DNA of 64,000 nt from Lepidonotus clava (Eukaryota; Annelida; Polychaeta; Phyllodocida; Polynoidae), in assembly GCA_936440205.1 (NCBI GenBank), contig OW387149.1, positions 131,501-195,500 on the forward strand. The letters are read 5' to 3'. Position 1 is the stretch's first letter. Each line of letters begins with the position of its first letter. The position numbers and the translations under genes were made by a program. The notes under the pieces are model-generated. The model was not told where the DNA came from. It saw only the letters and a program-made list of their open reading frames with translations, and searched no databases. Shown here in pieces: positions 33,801-45,700 of the stretch.

Positions 33801-36762
33801 GGACTGAGGGCTGGAGGCTGAAGTGGGTTTGGGACTGAGGGCTGGAGGGTGAGGTGGGTTTGGGACTGAGGGCTGGAGGGTGAGGTGGGTTTGGGACTGA
33901 GGGCTGGAGGGTGAGGTGGGTTTGGACTGAGGGCTGGAGGGTGAGGTGGGTTTGGGACTGAGGGCTGGAGGGTGAGGTGGGTTTGGGACTGAGGGCTGGA
34001 GGCTGGAGGGTGAGGTGGGTTTGGGACTGAGGGCTGGAGGGTGAGGTGGGTTTGGGACTGAGGGCTGGAGGGTGAGGTGGGTTTGGGACTGAGGGCTGGA
34101 GGGTGAGGTGGGTTTGGACTGAGGGCTGGAGGGTGAGGTGGGTTTGGGACTGAGGGCTGGAGGGTGAGGTGGGTTTGGGACTGAGGGCTGGAGGCTGGAG
34201 GCTGAGGTGGGTTTGGGACTGAGGGCCGGAGGAAAAATGTAAAACCCTGCTGACAGAGTTGCAAAAGCAATTTTTGTATATAAGGAAAAAAGACTTCTTT
34301 GTTCTCTGATAAGTTTCAAAGGGCTGGAGGCTGAGGTGGGTTTGGACTGAGGGCTGGAGGGTGAGGTGGGTTTGGGACTGAGGGCTGGAGGCTGAAGTGG
34401 GTTTGGGACTGAGGGCTGGAGGCTGAGCTGGGTTTGGGACTGAGGGCTAGAGGCTGAGCTGGGTTTGGGACTGAGGGCTGGAGGGTGAAGTGGGTTTGGG
34501 ACTGAGGGTCAGAGGCTGAGCTGGGTTTGGGACTGAGGGCTGGAGGCTGAAGTGGGTTTGGGACTGAGGGCTGGAGGGTGAGGTGGGTTTGGGACTGAGG
34601 GCTGGAGGGTGAGGTGGGTTTGGGACTGAGGGCTGGAGGGTGAGGTGGGTTTGGACTGAGGGCTGGAGGGTGAGGTGGGTTTGGGACTGAGGGCTGGAGG
34701 GTGAGGTGGGTTTGGGACTGAGGGCTGGAGGCTGGAGGCTGAGGTGGGTTTGGGACTGAGGGCTGGAGGGTGAGGTGGGTTTGGGACTGAGGGCTGGAGG
34801 GTGAGGTGGGTTTGGACTGAGGGCTGGAGGGTGAGGTGGGTTTGGGACTGAGGGCTGGAGGGTGAGGTGGGTTTGGGACTGAGGGCTGGAGGCTGGAGGC
34901 TGAGGTGGGTTTGGGACTGAGGGCTGGAGGAAAAATGTAAAACCCTGCTGACAGAGTTGCAAAAGCAATTTTTGTATATAAGGAAAAAAGACTTCTTTGT
35001 TCTCTGATAAGTTTCAAAGGTGTTCCTTGGCATTTTGCAGGAAGGTCTGTTAATTTAGATTACCACACTTCACCCATGAGACATAAATGTATCAGAGGAT
35101 ATGCATTGCAGAACAAAGTAACTGTGAAAGTTGTGATAAGACGATAAGTTATGATAAGAGAATAAGTTTGTGTAATACATAACCTGAATATCCCTCATTA
35201 CTATCAAGGGGGTTTGTTGAGAAAAATGACACATTGATGGTACAGTTTAATCCAAGATGTGTTAGTAGGTGGTTCAGTGTGTGCCACGCCGTGTTGCAGA
35301 TGGCCATCCCACTGAGGGGGCACAGACCAGGGTTAGAGTTAGAACCTAACCTAACCCTAACCTCATGTAGCGGGTAGCGGTCCCGCTGAGGGGGCACAGA
35401 CCAGGGTTAGAGTTAGAACCTAACCTAACCCTAACCTCATGTAGCGGGTAGCGGTCCCGCTGAGGGGGCACAGACCAGGGTTAGAGTTAGAACCTAACCT
35501 AACCCTAACCTCATGTAGCGGGTAGCGGTCCCGCTGAGGGGGCACAGACCAGGGTTAGAGTTAGAACCTAACCTAACCCTAACCTCATGTAGCGGGTAGC
35601 AGTCCCGCTGAGGGGGCACAGACCAGGGTTAGAGTTAGAATCTAACCTAACCCTAACCTCATGTAGCGGGTAGCGGTCCCGCTGAGGGGGCACAGACCAG
35701 GGTTAGAGTTAGAACCTAACCTAACCCTAACCTCATGTAGCGGGTAGCGGTCCCGCTGAGGGGGCACAGACCAGGGTTAGAGTTAGAACCTAACCTAACC
35801 CTAACCTCATGTAGCGGGTAGCGGTCCCGCTGAGGGGGCACAGACCAGGGTTAGAGTTAGAACCTAACCTAACCCTAACCTCATGTAGCGGGTAGCGGTC
35901 CCGCTGAGGGGGCACAGACCAGGGTTAGAGTTAGGACCTAACCTAACCCTAACCTCATGTAGCGGGTAGCGGTCCCGCTGAGGGGGCACAGACCAGGGTT
36001 AGAGTTAGAACCTAACCTCATGTAGCGGGTAGCGGTCCCGCTGAGGGGGCACAGACCAGGGTTAGAGTCAAAACCTAACCTAACCCTAAGTCTAACCTGG
36101 TGTTGCAGGTGGCCGTCCTGCTGAGGGGTCCAGGACCAGGGTTAGAATTAGAACCTAACCTAACCTAACTCTAACCTCGTGTTTCAGGTGGCCGTCCCGC
36201 TGAAGGGGGCCCGGACAAGTGGCACACTCTACGCCTGGTCCTCACGCCCAGAGACAACTGCACAGTGAGTCATCTCTTTTTTATCTTTTAATTTCTCTTT
36301 CTCTGAACAACAAACATCAAAATGATTGTCTCTAATTCTCAATATTTTAGCACCCCTTTTTTTAGTTTCACAAGTTTTGCCATTAGATTTTTTATTTTGA
36401 TAACAGAATTATGTTTTTGACAGTTGTATGTCTCAGTGAATGTTGTTTTTCTATCAGTGAAAATATCAAAGAGTAGAACTAACGCTCACCACATTCTATT
36501 TAAACTGGGAAGTTATAAGATATTGATGATGCCTCACTGCATTTAGAGAAGGTTAGATGACCTTGGGACATCTTAAGAATAAGCCAACATTGGTGTGACT
36601 GTTTGCAGGTGGCAGGTAGATAAAGCAGACCTGCGCGTGCAGGGCAAGCAGTGGACGTTCTACCTCCACCCGTCAGCCCGCGACCGTCATGCACCCACCA
36701 CCGACCTGACTCACACCATCAACACGAGAGAGGATGGGCAGCCGCCCCCACCGGGCACCTGA
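30826..36762 (+). CDS. COA1: COA1-like mitochondrial respiratory-complex assembly factor, four exons
   Basis: Exons are 30826-30916, 32030-32181, 36188-36264 and 36609-36762. All have GT-AG borders and matching phases, giving 157 aa (human COA1 is 146 aa). Residues 7-27 (LKKVALGGALLVGGTGILVK) form a basic-flanked hydrophobic segment, the expected inner-membrane anchor. The body contains YKRPLTILENY, GRPIGIQKVDL, then TSGTLYAWSSRPE and QWQVDKADLRV. These parallel human COA1 LGPPLNI, SEGLLYVHSSRG and QRWHLDEVFLEL. COA1 (MITRAC15) assists early assembly of respiratory complexes in the inner membrane. AATAAA at 36819-36824 is the likely poly(A) signal. Introns 2 and 3 hold minisatellites grown from exon 2's donor and exon 3's acceptor. 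The start ATG was chosen because it opens the membrane segment in frame. Remote paralogue confusion with TIM21-like proteins is possible. Confidence 0.85.
31000..31316. repeat. Dispersed repeat shared with 52205-52496
   Basis: ATGCATACCTCGG..CCGATAATGCTACTT, ACCAACTATTTAT, AACTTGATCA, GGGACAAAATATTTGAATAG and CTTGGA.ACAAAAAGACRCC occur in the same order at 52205-52496. It lies in COA1 intron 1. This is a non-coding interspersed element. Confidence 0.75.
31658..31862. mobile_element. hAT-like MITE
   Basis: About 205 bp bounded by CAGGGCTCAACATTAAGC and GCCTTAATGTTGAGCCCTG, with internal GGGCAGGTAAA repeats. The CAGGG terminus resembles hAT elements, but only a partial flank duplication (GTTTT) is visible. 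It lies in COA1 intron 1. Confidence 0.65.
32182..35018. repeat. 31-bp minisatellite derived from the COA1 exon 2 splice donor
   Basis: About 85 units in two blocks (32182-34240 and 34320-34930), with landmarks GGGCTGGAGGCTGAGGTGGG and TTTGGGACTGA. The first unit is the exon 2 border itself: exon end GGGCTGGAGGCTCAG, then intron GTGAGCTTGGGACCGAGGG. The block 33559-34319, including a unique AAAATGTAAAACCCTGCTGA tail, is repeated at 34320-35018 with one unit missing, so it is a segmental duplication. Long proline-rich - strand frames are artefacts. Confidence 0.95.
35330..36185. repeat. About 73-bp minisatellite derived from the COA1 exon 3 acceptor
   Basis: About 11 units. GGTAGCGGTCCCGCTGAGGG corresponds to the exon 3 start GGTGGCCGTCCCGCTGAAGG, and CCTCATGT precedes it as CCTCGTGTTTCAG precedes the exon. 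The rest of the unit is AGGGTTAGAGTTAG followed by AACCTAACCTAACCCTAACC, which can pair with it. The units next to the exon (36090-36187) are transitional. Confidence 0.9.
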
Positions 36763-36875
36763 CGCAGAGTATAGAACGTGTGTGTAGTCTGTATACTATG
36801 TATGTAAGCCTTTATGCAAATAAATCAAATGAATATATCAAAAGAATCTGATCAACACTTTTGATGTAGAATTGC

Positions 36876-37327
36876 TAGGATTGACAACTGTTGATATCGG
36901 TTAATGTGCCATGGCACAGCAAATTTCAGAAAACAATCTTCACGCGAATGGCTCTCTATATATATATATATCTATTTATATAGCCCTTTTAGAGGCCTAC
37001 ATAGGAACATGATTTTAAATTTGTAGATACAGTGATGGATTCGTAATTCTACTGGGAAGTCAAGAAACCTGTTTTTACTTTTCATCTTTGAACGTAGACA
37101 TCTGATAAAGCCTTGAATTATTATAAAGGGAGATTTTGTTAAAAAAATTAACGCTGAAAAATAGGTTTTTCATTTTCGGATTTCTCATTCAAATAGTATT
37201 GTAATGTCTCATATATAGCCATAGAAAAACAAGGGCTTTAATTTGATAAATGACACAACTGAGAGTTTGGTTCCAGAGCTACTCAGGTTTTGATAAATTG
37301 GCCACTGCCAACAGTTGTCTATCCTTA
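36876..37327. mobile_element. MITE of the TTAAGGATAGACAACTG family
   Basis: The left end AGGATTGACAACTGTTG and right end CAACAGTTGTCTATCCTTA are inverses and match the termini at 63012-63717. It lies between the convergent COA1 and VPS25 genes. A TATATA microsatellite is at 36957. The stretch 37328-39450 shows no gene; TTTATT near 37419-37443 could be a distal VPS25 poly(A) signal. Confidence 0.6.
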
Positions 37328-39451
37328 CTAAGTATACAAGATCATAACGTTAATCACCTTTATCATTATACCAAGTAAATAAAAAATTAACTTCTTTGGC
37401 GTATTAAGAGAAAATGAAGACAGTTTATTTATATGGGTATTTTATTTACAAGCCTTCCACGGTGGATTCTGATACACATAAAAGGTGTCCCAAGCTACAT
37501 GATTTAGACACCCGGGTCGGACAACATCAGATAGTGGGGGTTTCGAGGCGGTGAACTTGTCACCTTTCTGCTAGTTCTACTTCTGCACATGGGCATCTAA
37601 GGTCACCAAACATGGAAAATACTTTTGTGAGAAAATCTTTTGTGTGCCTCACTCTTTTTTGTTTTTAATCTTGGTCCAGTTTTTTATTTTAGAAAGGTAT
37701 ACTGAAAAAAAAAACGTTTCTTGACACAAAATTAAATTAGGACCTTAATAAGAAAATTGAGAGATACTTCGCTGTGAATAGACTATAAGACAGTATGGGA
37801 GGCATCCCCGGTCATAAAACGGGTGAATTCTTCATTTCATACATTTCAGACTTTAATTTGCCACTTTATCAATAAAATTGGTCAAGGATTAAGTAAAATT
37901 TGTTTGATATATGGCGCAATGCTATAACTAGAATTGTTTAGAAGCAACATGAGAAAGATGAGGTGGTGCAACAGCCTCCTGCCTCGTCTCTATCAGACTG
38001 AGCTAGATGACCGATCGATTGACTCGAGCCATGTGCGACTTCTAGCTATCTTTACTCCAGCCTCAGTTAAGTTAAATCACTGTTGACGTTTTGCTCGCTT
38101 CTCTATTTTTCTTTGGATATACAACCCCTTCAATTATAATTGATGGGGAAATCAAACCTGGATACATTCCAGCCAAGTACATTGTAAAAACGAAAGTTTT
38201 TCACACAGACTGAGTGAAAATAACACATAAGGATGACAGATTGTGCCATTTACATAGGCTGTGTCAACTGACGAGACACGGGAGTTGGACAGAGACTCGT
38301 GGTGGGCACCAGCAGGTGGGAACACGGTGTGAGTCCTGCTCCGTCACTACATGACCCAACATTGGCCCACTGGTCAGATTCAGTCCCCAAATAAACAATG
38401 AGTATAGAGTTCTGTGACCAGTGATCCGAAATGAAATGAGAAAAGGATGCTACCCGAATAAAGGAACGAATTGATTTAAGGTCACTTAAAAGATAAGACT
38501 TTCCAAAAGATGTGTTAGACTATAATCCAGACCATCCACATGCATGTAAAAAGGGAAATACATTGCAATGGGGAGAGAATGTGGTATAATTAATCCCTGA
38601 TAAATATACAAAATGAGGCCTAACCTTCTTAAACCTGGTTCAATATTAGTAGACCATACACATCAGCAGTTGTCTAGAACATAGCCGATAATATACATTT
38701 GAATCGAAAGCCACAAAATAAGCAAAATTCCGACCCTGCATTTGGCAAGGTTTGGTTGATATTTGTGAATTAATGATACAATACACAACAAGAAGCAAAA
38801 TAGCTACAAAGTTTTGCTCATGCATGAGCGATGGTCGTCCCTCAATAAACTGAAGGCCTTCCTACCAGTATGCTGTATTGGCTATGAGTACTGACCACCA
38901 CCACCACTCCTGCTGTCACACACAGCTCAGGGAGGGTTTAGGAAAGGGCTACTACTATCACTCACCCCCCTGGCACTGCCCACCTGCAGGTGAGAGGGGT
39001 GATCCTAATTTGAAGGGGTAGGCTGTTTAGCTCATGCAGTGGTTATGTAACCCACTTCTGGCTTCTCACACTGCCTGATTCTAACAACAATTGGAGGACA
39101 ATGCCCTTCAACTGCTGAACACGAGATTGTGTAACCAGTCATTGAAAACAAAGAGAATTAAATGGCTAAAGACATGACTGATTGAGGGAGTCCCCACCAT
39201 TAGCTGAAATACTACATAGGTATAACTAGGGACTCCCAAAAATCAGCCGAGAAACACATACATGCTGAATAGAAAGATTTGAAAAAGATGACAATGTTTT
39301 TTGTTTGAATTTCACATTTAACATCGATGGAACGATTGGCTCTTGATGAATACGAAAGTGAACAGAAAGAACATGTTGGGCCCCGTGTTCTCACATCCCA
39401 GCTGTTAGAGGGAGTGCACATGGCGTCAGCAGGCAGCTATGAGGATGTCCC

Positions 39452-39760
39452 TAGAAGAACTTGCAACTCCCCCCCGGTACAGACCCTAGAAGAACTTGAC
39501 GTCCAATCCCCCCATACACGCCCCCTGTTCAGGACCTAGAAGAACTTGACGCCTCCCATACAGGCCATAGTTGAAGAACTTGATGCCTAGAAGAACTTGA
39601 CGCTCACCCCCCCCCCCCCCCCCCCCCATTCAGACCCTAGAAGAACTTGAATCCCCCCTGTACAGACCCTAAAAGAACTTGATGCCCCCCCCCCCACATA
39701 CACCCATAGAGGAACTTGATGTTGCCCTGTACAGGCCCTAAAAGAATTTGACACCCTCGT
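39452..39760 (-). repeat. Minisatellite carrying the VPS25 terminal codons and stop
   Basis: Nine degenerate units spaced 20-60 bp apart. Each on the - strand reads like TCAAGTTCTTCTAGGG, i.e. the last codons K-F-F-stop of VPS25 (GTCAAATTCTTTTAGGGCC at the gene itself). Poly-C and CTGTACAGG spacers separate them. The array lies directly downstream of the stop, so it is probably 3' UTR. Confidence 0.8.
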
Positions 39761-42700
39761 TGCCATCAAAAGCCATGAGCTCGGCCTTCTTCTGTTGCTC
39801 CAGCGTCCGCAGCGCCTTCAACAGCATCTGATGGTCCAGGCCATGGAACTCTGAAACATGCAAACCAGTAAACATTCAAACACCAAATGAGTCAGCATTA
39901 AGAGAGCTTATAGCTGCCTAGAGAGGCTATCTGATTCCACCACTTAACTGCTCTCTGGAAATTTAAGCAATTTATGGCCACTATGTATCTAATAAAATAG
40001 ATCCTGCTACCATGTCTTATGAATAAACTTCTGTCTTCTTAAAAGAGCTGTGTCACTGAAAATGTTCCCTATAGTGAGAGCCTTGTGAACTTCAGTGACA
40101 CCCCCTCCCCCACCTTGCAACCTGACCATCAGCCCCACAGCTGGCCTGGTAATGAGAGCTAGTCCTGGTAATTAGAGCCGGCTGTTGAGTGTTTAACCAT
40201 GCACCCACCTTGATGATGACCAGTGGACTCCCCCCTCCCCTGCCTCTTATCAGCTGATGACAGGTGGCTTGAGTATCAGGTTATAGAAGTAGACAGCAGC
40301 ACCCCCCTTCATATACACAAAGATGGGAGACAGAGAGTGGCAAACTTTTAACTGAAACACATTATAATAATTGAAAATTCAGTAAGCCAGACTGTTCCAG
40401 GTATAGGGTATTCTTGAAACTTTTTTGGGGGATAAAGAATAATGGTTAACAACACTCCTGAGTTGCCACATCAAGACAATTTCAGGAATTTGACTGTTTT
40501 CCAGCCTGGCCACAGTATAGACCCAGTGAAGGCTGTGAGAAAACACTGGGAACCAGCAGATGATAGTGTAATATCATTACTAACAGACTTGAAGTGAAGC
40601 CCAAGAAGAGGCAATCATATGATCACCTCTAAGAAAAGAAGTAAAAGAAATCTTTGAGGATGTGAAACACGATAGGCGGTCTTACTTGATAGGAAAAACA
40701 ATATAATAAATTATAATTGTAACCATCAATGTTTTGGGGTATCTACAAATAGGTGGCATTTTGCAACGTCACCATTTTCATTGATTTTTCAGTAGAAAAA
40801 CAACTAAAAGAGACAATGGAACTGGCCCCAGACAACTTAACCCGAGCCTCACCTTGGCCAGCGGTGTCTTCCCCGCTGGTGAGTTCGTACAGCGTGCACA
40901 CTGAGTTGGTCATACCCTTAGAGCTTGCCTGCAAACACACAAATCAAAAGCTAGATAAAGTCAGAAGTGACCAAAATCCAAGTATCACATGGGGCAATCA
41001 AAATATGTCTATGCAGTATACTTGATGGCCCAGAATATCTATTCTTGAATGAGTTTTCTAGAAAAACTTTGCCAGTGAATCAACAAAACTCATAAAGTCA
41101 TCCATTCTTGATAACTATTCCACTTTTTGTACAAACACCATAAAAAATAAATTCTGAATAGGCATCTATTCTTAAGCCCCGGACTTTTTTTTCGGATCTT
41201 TGCTGCGGATTTAAAGAATGGTGGGAATTTCCCTCAAACATAAGACCCCAAAGATGGGAATTTTCACCAAAACTGTGACCAACCAAGGACACTGACAATG
41301 AGAGTAGTTTACTTTCTTTGTTGACAACAGAAAACTTTCTCTAAAAATAATGGCCTATGTGTCACTAAAGGAGTAGTGTGTCCTGTCGATGTTAGGCTGA
41401 TGGTTGCAGACGAAACATCAGCAATGTTGCAGTGGGAGCAGTCTATTTCACTTTAATGGGAATCTAGCACATGATTAGGGGCCTTCCATTTAGTACGTAC
41501 GCAAAAATCCACAGATTCTAGACCCCCCCACCCCCCCTTAGGTGAAAATACGCAATAGATTTGTATAGGAACGTACGCAAAAATCCTAAAATATCAGACC
41601 CCCTTGATGCGTACGTACTTAATGGAAGGCCCCTTATAGGATAACTATATCTTAATGAAATTAATTTAGGATGTTGTATACAAGAAGCGTTGGTGATGCC
41701 AGAGAAATTAATAGAAAATTCAAATTTAGGCAAAAATAGAGGACCTTAAAACCTCATGCTTTTTTTCTTTTTGTAAGGGAAATCCCTAATTTGTGACGTC
41801 ACACGGTGACTAATTAGGAATCCCCAGCTTTCATTAAAGGGGAATACCCCAATCCCAAAAATGTATAGAAAGGAAATTGAATTTTATCATAAATTCTTGA
41901 TGTCAGGCCACATACAGGCTATTATTAACTGTATTTGAAATTCACCCACATTCATTCATTCATTAACCTGGGATTCCCAATTTATAATTAAAGGAATTCC
42001 CATCATTCTGATGTATGAAGGGGAGTACTGAAAGCCCCAGATTCAAGGGAATCCACAAATTTAATTAAATTTCCTTAATATTTAACTTAAGTGTGTACAT
42101 TTTGCCTTTCTTTTCTTTGGAACATTTTAAGAATACATAGGTGAAGTGAAAAATGCAGTAAATTGGCAATTTGTGAATCTATGTGCAAGGAACTCTTTAA
42201 AGAGGATCTAGAGGACATACTCTGCTAAATCCATTGAAAATAATCACACGATAATTTGATTAACCACTTTATCATGTTTAAATCATGAATTGTAAATAAA
42301 ATCAATAGCCGCGTGGTTAATAAGAGCACATGTGATCCCAAAAGAACCTGAGGTCATGTGACCCCGTCTGCCAAAGGCATACCCAGGCGTAGATGAGCTT
42401 GCCCCACTCCTCCGCTGTCCGCCACACCAGAAGGCACTGCTTGCGGGTCTTGTCCGCCCACTCTATGTGACCTGAAAAACCATGTATGAATAGGTTTAGA
42501 CATTTACTTAGATTTTCTTGTTCACAGACGTTGGCCGTCATAACAGAAATAGTGCTACTTGCACTAAGATGTGTGACTGTGTTGTAAAGGACACAGGAGG
42601 TCTTTAATTTAAACCGTGTGTGGAGTAGGAAACACATCTATCATATATTGGGACATGCCCAAATAATATTATTTATTGAGATGAGACAAAATTTACATAA

Positions 42701-45700
42701 TATGCTTCAACTAGTATTACATTCAACGTTCTTTGTAAATCTGTAAACTTTAGAGAAACAATGCAAAAATGCTTACCCTTTTTACGTAATTCTTCTAAAA
42801 TAACATTGATGCCATCTAGGTTAAGTTTACCTTATATGCTGTCAAGGATATACACACATGACATAGATAAGAAACCCCTCTCAGTGTTCAAAAATCAAAC
42901 CTTCAAACATGGGAGCCTTAGATCGAGCGTCCTTACTTTCTTTTTCAAACTGTCGAGAGATACTGATGGTCCTTCTGATCATTTGTATGCAGAGGTTGTG
43001 CATTAATTTGAAGTATCATTAAATGCTGCATCAGTCAGGTAGACTAAATGGAACTAGGCACCCATGATTTGAAACACTGCTTGGTGTTATTTGAATAAAA
43101 ATAAAAGAGAAAAAGGGTATGTAAATGCTCCTTATTATTGAGTGCAACAAATCCACTGGATTTCATGGTAGTTTAAGCTGGTCCTCAGGAACCTTATCTG
43201 TAGCCCTAATAGCTGGCCCTCGACATCAACAGTGAGAAGTGAGATGGACATAAGCTGTGTGACAAACGTCTGAAGAAGGATACGGTTGATCTGTTTGTTG
43301 TGGAAGAGGGCGGTTGACTGGGACTCTACCACATCGAGGCTGTACAGTTTGTGGTGGCGGTGGTAGGCGAGGACAAGTGCGCACCAGGCATCGAGCTGCT
43401 TCTGACGCGTCGCAAGGTTTGGTTGTAACCTGCAACAAAACACAGCCGACATTGTTAACATCAGACATACATCAAGAGGTAAATCTAGCTCTGTGGACTC
43501 TTCTCTCATGGCAAGCTAGTGTACGAAGGCGCTGAAGCTATTCCGGGTTTTTTGGTTAAACCTTTTTAAAATTCTGTCAGTACTTGGGTAAAATTTGATG
43601 AAGCTCGATTGAAATTAGCCCAATTCAAACCTGACGTTCAGATAGTTGCAATGGGTATGGCAGACAAGTCTTTGACATTTTATTCACTCTTGGAAGTTCG
43701 AGAAAAAAATGTCATTGTTCATTTTCTCTTTTCATCATATCTTTTATGATTTTTGTGTGATTTTTTAATGATGGTTTTATATCACCTTCGAAAATTTAAA
43801 TAAAATCGTTTCATTTTTTCAAGCAGAGGCTCAGGCCAAAATAAAGAAATGTTGTGTGCAGGTAACCCTACCTACCCTAATTTTTTGGCCACACCCTTTT
43901 TTGTTATAGAAAATTTATAAAAAAAAAATTCAAAATCCAAAAGAATTGACCAAAAATGCATGGAAAACCATAAAACAACATATAGATGCTCAGGGCATGT
44001 ATTTTAGATGCTAAAAATGTTTTTAGGGGAAATTTAGAATATTTTTTTATTTCCAACACTGGCCGGGTCTCTTTGGTAAGTAAAAAAAAAAAAAAGCAAA
44101 AAAAAAAAGATTTCGACCTACCTACCCTATTTTTTTCGACCTATGTTACCTGAACACAACTATTTTTTTTTTTTGGCCTCATGCTGGGAACTAGCTCTGG
44201 ATCCTTCTCTCACGGCAAGCTGTTCATGGCATACGACGATAGGAGTAGAGAGTCGATCATTTGGTTAGCAGGGAACCAGCTCTCATCAGTTTGAAAAGCA
44301 ACTGACAATGGCTCAGCAAAAGTGCTCAATCTCATTCATAATGTAAGGAAGACTATTTCTAACTTCATAGGAAAGGAGAATACATCTATGGAGAAATACT
44401 TTCACAATTTTGGGGTAAGACATAAAGTTTTAGTGTATTTTCGAGCAGATTGAAAAGTAGTCTATGGAGAATAGCCATAAGTCCTCTCTGACTGTCAGGT
44501 AGGACAGTCAGAGCCGTTCTCGGGGTATATGGACGATCTGCCTTACTCCCTTTCTGACCTGGACCACCTGCCCTATTTTCCTGGATGATCTGCCCTATAT
44601 GCCTGGACGATCTGCCCTATTTTCCTGGATGATCTGCCCTATTCCCTTTACCCATGGCAACTGAAATATTAATTTTGATATGACATTTGCAGTGATTTTG
44701 TAGGAATTAAATATTTTTCATGGTGTTAGAATTTTTTTTGTAGGAAAACTTTAAATATGGTTTATATTTAAAGGAAACAGGAAATGCATCCTTATGAGAG
44801 GTCAAAGTAGCTGTCCTGATTTTGAGCCATTTGGATATGGCAGGTATGAACTACTAACGATAGTACTTTATTTGACACTAGATCTAGGTGGCCTGTCACC
44901 TTGCAGCTCACACCATTTTCGCGCATATAGTGCGAATTTGACAGGACCTGCAACACCTTATGGTATAGTCTATGTAGAGGGCATAAAGTAACAAGTCAGT
45001 TGGTCCCATCACCACTTGGTCCCAGGCAGATGGTCCCATTGGCTCCCCATCTCAACTGCGACGCTTCCCGTCATATTCGCGCTCGGGCCGTGCCTGTCCT
45101 CTTAACTTGCAAAAGCAGCCCCAGTAAATAAACAGGAATGTGCAGACCCTGATGTTCTTGGTCTCAAAATTTGCATTTAAACTCGCATATCTATGAAGAA
45201 AGATTAATAGAGAATTCACAGAATATGTGATTAATGGCAGAATTCAGAGGACATAACATCCAAGGGTAGAGGGCCGTGGGGCAGAACGTCCATAGGACAG
45301 ATAGTCTTCTCTATAGACCGATTGCCAGTTGTCGCGCATGGCCGTGAAATTATTAACTTCCGCCAGATACTTCAGCATTGGAGGGGATAAACAAATCGGA
45401 TTTCCTGATATATCTCCCACAATTATGAGCTTATTTGGTAGTAAATTGTAGCTGTTAGTTCTGGCTAACTGTTCGAATACATATTTTCTTTGGGGGATGA
45501 GTTTAAAAGACAAAGGAAACAAAAATCTGATTCTTTTGCATTGCGCCTACGGGCCAGAAGTCAACAACTCGCTACCTAAAACGCGCGACTGATCAGGGTG
45601 GCGGCGCGTCTGGCAGGAGGTCTATGAATCGTTCTCGAATCTCGGACTAGAAACTAAGAAAGTAAAAGACAGCATTGATAGTTACAAATATCTTTAGATA

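Noticed and set aside
33224-35033. Long proline/serine-rich - strand frames
   Set aside because: They are products of the 31-bp array antisense to a COA1 intron; two begin with the same residues only because the segment is duplicated.
45244-45522. A 92-aa - strand frame
   Set aside because: No motif or splice context was recognised, and adjacent sequence belongs to dispersed repeats.
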